From Spirochaetia bacterium (GTDB taxonomy: Bacteria; Spirochaetota; Spirochaetia; Treponematales; Breznakiellaceae), in assembly GCA_026002045.1 (NCBI GenBank), contig BOAV01000046.1, positions 1 through 18,285 on the forward strand: DNA of 18,285 bases, in the 5' to 3' direction. The stretch's first letter is position 1, and every line of letters starts with the position of its first letter. Shown piece by piece: positions 14,916 to 18,285 of this stretch. The notes under the pieces are model-generated. The model was not told the origin of the DNA, ran no database searches, and was given only the letters and a program-made list of their open reading frames with translations. The translations under genes and the position numbers were made by a program.

Positions 14916-15946
14916 GACAGGGGCCTCACTACTGCGGGTTTTTCGTCGTAAAAAAGCGGTTCAGGGGGCGGGAAGATCCGGTCAATTTCTTTAAGCACAT
15001 CTTCGGTAAGTTTTATCTCGACGCTGTGGAGCAGTTCCTGAAGATCCGCCAGGGTTGCGGGGCCGATAATCGGGGAGGTAACCGCAGGATGAGCCATTTC
15101 CCAGGCGAGGGTTACGTTGGCGGGTTTTTCACCGAGATCGTGACAGAGTTTTGCATATTCCAAAAGCCGGGGCCGGTACTTCTCCACCAGGGGAAGGGAT
15201 TCCTTTTCAATTTCACGGCCATTGGGTTCCAGAAGATCCGCTGCCAATACTCCCCGCTGGAGGGGGCTAAACAGTGTTACTGCGATACCCTGATCGATAC
15301 AGCAGGGAAAGGCTTCCAGTTCCGCGCCGCGGCGGGTCATGTCGTAACGATGCTGTTCGCAGATAAGCCCCATAAAATGGCGGTTCCGGGCCGCTTCCTG
15401 GGCCTTCATAATTTCCCAGCTGTTGAACTTGGAAGAGCCCACATAATCAAGCCGGCCCGCTTTGACAAAGGTTTCAAAGGCTTCCCAAATTTCATCCCAC
15501 TGAACATAACGATCCACATGGTGCATTGAGATCATTTCGATATGATCGGTCTGGAGCCGTTCAAAGGACCCTTCAATATGACGGCGGAGTTTCCAGAGGG
15601 AATAATCGTTGTTCGTATTAACGCCATCATAATCGTTGTTAAGCATGGTCCGCCCAACCTTGGTGGCAAAGAAGACCTTTTCCCGGCGGCCGCCCCCCTG
15701 CTTAAACCACTTTCCCACGATCCGCTCCGAATCGCCGGATGTGCCTTCCCCATGGTTGCCATACACATTGGCGCAGTCAAAAAAATTGATCCCCGCTTCC
15801 AGAGCGGCGTCCATTATTTTGAAGGCTTCCTTTTCATTGGTGGCCGCCCAGTTGCCCACAAAGTTGGTATTGTAACCCCAGTTACCCGTTCCCAGACAGA
15901 TCCGGCTGACCTTGACATTGGACCGGCCGAATTTCTTGTATTCCAC
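14906..15946 (-). CDS. aldo/keto reductase, 346 aa
   Basis: NAD(P)H-dependent (alpha/beta)8-barrel enzyme that reduces carbonyls or, in catabolic loci, oxidises aldoses to lactones. The catalytic tetrad is visible: Asp57 in NFFDCANVYG, Tyr62, Lys96 in FFATKVG, and His142 in SMHHVD. The N-terminus MEYKKFGRSNVKVSRICLGTG and cofactor-side segment TSPIIGPATLADLQELL are normal for the YghZ/KCNAB-like branch. The start is GTG with AAGGAG seven bases away. It begins 15 bases after the oppF stop and overlaps the lactonase gene. Direction of reaction is unproven; the lactonase neighbour favours oxidation. Confidence 0.92.
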   Translation of the reverse strand: MEYKKFGRSNVKVSRICLGTGNWGYNTNFVGNWAATNEKEAFKIMDAALEAGINFFDCANVYGNHGEGTSGDSERIVGKWFKQGGGRREKVFFATKVGRTMLNNDYDGVNTNNDYSLWKLRRHIEGSFERLQTDHIEMISMHHVDRYVQWDEIWEAFETFVKAGRLDYVGSSKFNSWEIMKAQEAARNRHFMGLICEQHRYDMTRRGAELEAFPCCIDQGIAVTLFSPLQRGVLAADLLEPNGREIEKESLPLVEKYRPRLLEYAKLCHDLGEKPANVTLAWEMAHPAVTSPIIGPATLADLQELLHSVEIKLTEDVLKEIDRIFPPPEPLFYDEKPAVVRPLSWN

Positions 15947-15961
15947 GGTTGTTTCTCCTTA

Positions 15962-16912
15962 TTATGAATAGAGGGTGCAGGCGACCTTTCTCCCCGGCTC
16001 AACTTCTACCAGAGGGATATCCTGGGCGGTACACTTTTCGCCGGCAAATTTACACCGGGGAGCAAAACGGCAGCCCGGTTTTGGATTGATGGGGTTGGAC
16101 ACTTCCCCGGTCAATATGGTCCGCTTCCGGTTCGGGTGAAGGTCCGGCACAGGGATAGCGGAAAGAAGGGCCTGGGAATAGGGATGCAGCTGTTTCTCAA
16201 AAAGTTTTTTCTTTTCCGTATATTCCACAACCTTGCCCATATACATAACCATGATATTTGTACTGACGTGTTTTACCACACAAAGGTTATGGGTAATAAA
16301 CATGTAGGCCAGCCCTTTTTTCTCCTGCAGATCCATGATCAAATTCAATATCTGCGCCTGAATGGAAACATCCAGAGCCGATACCGGTTCATCGCAGACA
16401 ATGAATTTCGGGTCCAGGGCCAATGCGCGGGCGATGCCGACGCGCTGCCGCCGTCCGCCGTCAAGTTCATGGGGATAGGTGTTCACGTAACGTTCGGAAA
16501 GCCCCACAATATCCATAAGTTCCAAAATCTTATTTTTAATATCATTACTATTCCGGATCGTCTTGCGGACCAGAATCGGCTCGGCGATAAGGTCCCGTAT
16601 GGAAAGCCGGGGATTAAGGGATGTAAAGGGGTCCTGAAAGATCATCTGCATTTCACTGTAGATATGATCCTTTTTCTTTCCCCGGCCATCATAAATACTT
16701 TCGCCGTTGTAAAGTACTTCTCCTTCGGTTATATCAAGGAGTCCCAGTAAAACCCGTCCGAGTGTGGACTTTCCGCAGCCCGATTCCCCCACCACACCCA
16801 GGGTTTCAACAGAATTAATGATCAAATCTACGTCATCAACAGCATGGAGCAGGCCCCTGGGAACTTTAAAGTATTTTTTTAGTCCGCGGGTTTCTATAAT
16901 CGGAACAGCCAT
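15962..16912 (-). CDS. oppF: Opp/Dpp-type ABC transporter ATP-binding protein (OppF-like), 316 aa
   Basis: One of the two ATPases powering an importer of the peptide/nickel/oligosaccharide class. Walker A is GESGCGKST (42-50), Q-loop Gln93 in MIFQDP, signature LDGGR (150-154, a variant of LSGGQ common in OppF), Walker B ending FIVCDEPVSALD, and the switch His208 in ITHN. The C-terminal oligopeptide-transporter domain with its cysteine cluster is present (CRFAPRCKFAGEKC). Full length. It starts one base after the stop of the oppD remnant, as in normal oppDF operons, and runs into the reductase gene after 15 bases. In Thermotoga and others such systems can carry xylan or glucan oligosaccharides, so the cargo may be sugar rather than peptide. 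Confidence 0.93.
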   Translation of the reverse strand: MAVPIIETRGLKKYFKVPRGLLHAVDDVDLIINSVETLGVVGESGCGKSTLGRVLLGLLDITEGEVLYNGESIYDGRGKKKDHIYSEMQMIFQDPFTSLNPRLSIRDLIAEPILVRKTIRNSNDIKNKILELMDIVGLSERYVNTYPHELDGGRRQRVGIARALALDPKFIVCDEPVSALDVSIQAQILNLIMDLQEKKGLAYMFITHNLCVVKHVSTNIMVMYMGKVVEYTEKKKLFEKQLHPYSQALLSAIPVPDLHPNRKRTILTGEVSNPINPKPGCRFAPRCKFAGEKCTAQDIPLVEVEPGRKVACTLYS

Positions 16913-16913
16913 A

Positions 16914-17302
16914 TTACTTACCCCACTTATCTTTATAAAGATGACACTTTATGCGGTGAGATCCATTGGTATAAAAATCAGGTTCTGTCTCGGCGCATAT
17001 ATCCAGCCTGTAATCACAGCGATCGCAAAACTTGCATCCCACAGGGAGTTCTTCCGGGTTGGCCATATTGCCCCGGATAGGGGTCAACCTGGCCGATTCG
17101 GTTTCAAGATTGGGAATACATTTAAAAAGCCCTTCCGTATAGGGGTGATTATTCGTTTTTGCATAAACATCTTCTATCGTGCCCATCTCAATTATCTGAC
17201 CACTGTAAATTACCGCAACCCTGGTACAGATTTCCACCACAATACCCAGGTCGTGGGTGATCAAAATCATCGCGGTATTAAATTCCGATTGAAGATTCCG
17301 CA
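16914..17302 (-). pseudogene. oppD: 3' fragment of an OppD-like ATPase gene, cut by an inversion junction
   Basis: The frame starts abruptly with RNLQSEFNTAMILITHDLGIV, which is residue 198 onward of the OppD encoded on the plus strand at 17633. Walker A, signature and Walker B are therefore missing; the switch His, the regulatory part and the cysteine cluster (CKFCDRCDYRLDIC) remain. The apparent TTG start at 17303 is only the broken codon. The junction is at about 17302/17303, where minus-strand oppD meets plus-strand oppC. If the junction is artificial, this piece belongs to an intact oppD upstream of oppF. Confidence 0.85.
17239..17302 (-). repeat. 64-bp inverted repeat, copy 1 (oppD fragment)
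   Basis: The reverse complement of these 64 bases is identical, base for base, to 18222-18285. It covers oppD codons from RNLQ to LGIV. Identity stops exactly at the fold-back junction on one side and at the window edge on the other. Confidence 0.95.
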
Positions 17303-17617
17303 AAGTGCTGCGGAACCAGTACCCTGCGGATCATTGTAAAACACATCCTTCCCAACGGCATAGGGCCGGTGATTGTAACCGCCACCCTTACCCTGGGTTC
17401 GGCCATTCTCAATATCGCATCCCTGGGTTTTCTTGGGGTTGGTATTAATGCGCCGACCCCGGAATGGGGCACCATACTTTCAGACAATAAGGCCCATATC
17501 CGGTATTTTCCCTACCTGGGTCTGATCCCCGGAATCGCAATTGCAATTTCAGTTATGTGTGTCAACTTTGTCGGGGATGGTTTACGGGATGCCCTTGATC
17601 CAAAAATGAAAAGATAA
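17303..17617 (+). pseudogene. oppC: 3' fragment of an OppC/DppC-like permease gene, cut at the junction
   Basis: About 104 residues of a peptide-class ABC permease. It begins within CGTSTLRIIVKHILPN, the conserved coupling-loop region of OppC, continues with ATLTLGSAILNIASLGFLGVG and PTPEWGTILSD, and ends ISVMCVNFVGDGLRDALDPKMKR, the standard C-terminus. Everything N-terminal of the loop is missing because the frame runs back into inverted oppD sequence with a stop at 17279. An internal ATT/ATG-like start at 17369 is not real. The stop is 15 bases before the oppD start, the usual operon spacing. Confidence 0.88.
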
Positions 17618-17632
17618 ACGCGGGAGCTATAG

Positions 17633-18285
17633 ATGTCGAAACTTCTGGATATTAAGGATCTCTACGTTCAGTACAATACCGATGACGGGACGGTATATGC
17701 CCTTAACGGGGTGAGTATCTCTCTGGATAAGGGGGAGACCCTTGGACTGGTGGGGGAGACCGGGGCCGGTAAAACCACCCTGGCGCTCAGCGTCCTCGGG
17801 CTTTTGCCTGATCAGGTGGGGGAGATTAAATCCGGCAGTATTAAATATGACGACAAGGATATTCTTTCCTTTTCCAAAAAGGAGATGCAAAAGATCCGGG
17901 GGGAAAAGATATCCATGATTTTCCAGGACCCCATGACCAGCCTTAATCCGACCAAATCGGTGGGGCTGCAGATCAGGGAAGTTTTGGATCTTCATTTTAA
18001 GGAACTCTCCAAAGAGGAAAAACAAAAACGGGTGGATAATCTTTTCCGCATGGTGGGTATCCCGCCGGAGCGGCAGCATGAGCATCCTTTCCAGTTTTCC
18101 GGGGGCATGAAGCAGCGTATCGTTATTGCCATGGCCCTTATCGGGGAGCCTGAACTGATCCTTGCCGATGAGCCTACTACCGCTCTGGACGTTACCATTC
18201 AGGCGCAGATACTGGAACTTATGCGGAATCTTCAATCGGAATTTAATACCGCGATGATTTTGATCACCCACGACCTGGGTATTGT
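17633..18285 (+). CDS. oppD: OppD-like ABC transporter ATP-binding protein, 5' part, runs off the window
   Basis: ATG with GGGAG (17622-17626) six bases upstream. 217 residues are visible: Walker A GETGAGKTT (41-49), Q-loop Gln98 in MIFQDPMTSLNP, signature FSGGMKQR (155-162), Walker B LILADEPTTALD (175-186), and the switch His213 in ITHD. This is the first ATPase of an Opp/Dpp importer, downstream of oppC. The frame is open at the right edge. Its last 64 bases are the inverted twin of 17239-17302. Whether the gene continues normally into its C-terminal domain cannot be seen here. Confidence 0.93.
   Translation, partial: MSKLLDIKDLYVQYNTDDGTVYALNGVSISLDKGETLGLVGETGAGKTTLALSVLGLLPDQVGEIKSGSIKYDDKDILSFSKKEMQKIRGEKISMIFQDPMTSLNPTKSVGLQIREVLDLHFKELSKEEKQKRVDNLFRMVGIPPERQHEHPFQFSGGMKQRIVIAMALIGEPELILADEPTTALDVTIQAQILELMRNLQSEFNTAMILITHDLGI
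18222..18285 (+). repeat. 64-bp inverted repeat, copy 2 (end of window)
   Basis: Exact inverted copy of 17239-17302, extending to the last base of the window, so its true length may be greater. Confidence 0.95.

Noticed and set aside
16914..17303. A complete small protein starting at the TTG at 17303
   Set aside because: It is plainly the C-terminal third of OppD, cut in the middle of the ATPase domain at the junction; the start codon is accidental.

Overview
The window looks like a piece of a spirochaete chromosome, most like the Treponema of termite or other animal guts. This is an inference from GC content near 50 %, the relaxed lipobox of the lipoprotein at 314-2005, the substrate-binding protein whose mature end starts Ala-Gly-Gly-Gly-Gly, and the Rpn-type and orphan polyvalent-protein ORFs that such genomes carry. 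No rRNA, tRNA or CRISPR is visible.

Left part (1-3180, + strand): a 61-residue membrane peptide, a 563-residue Ser/Thr/Ala-rich lipoprotein with beta-repeat character, a clear intrinsic terminator, and a family 8 glycosyltransferase with an extra C-terminal domain. Accessory part (3189-5712): three directly repeated copies of a large palindromic element. They alternate with minus-strand ORFs: an orphan ORF resembling phage/ICE polyvalent-protein domains, an Rpn (PD-(D/E)XK) nuclease, and the 3' end of a xylanase. Each copy lies just 3' of a minus-strand gene, and copies B and C supply coding ends to neighbouring ORFs.

Right part (5668-17302, minus strand): a long unidirectional carbohydrate locus. 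Read from the right, it runs oppF-like ATPase, aldo/keto reductase, SMP-30 lactonase, aldose 1-epimerase-like protein and two paralogous FAD oxidoreductases. A regulatory gap follows, with two near-consensus promoters and a perfect 12-3-12 operator-like palindrome. Beyond it come the CUT1 sugar permeases, their binding protein and a GH10 xylanase without signal peptide. The simplest reading is that oligosaccharides are imported, cut inside the cell, and that sugars are oxidised to lactones and opened. No sugar ABC ATPase of the MalK type is present, so the CUT1 transporter probably borrows one from elsewhere.

Right edge (16914-18285): an Opp/Dpp-type operon is broken by a fold-back. The 3' part of oppD plus oppF lie on the minus strand, while the 3' part of oppC and the 5' part of oppD lie on the plus strand. 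The two oppD pieces share 64 identical bases in opposite orientation, running exactly to the window edge. This is either a real inversion/duplication or a chimeric junction from amplification or assembly.
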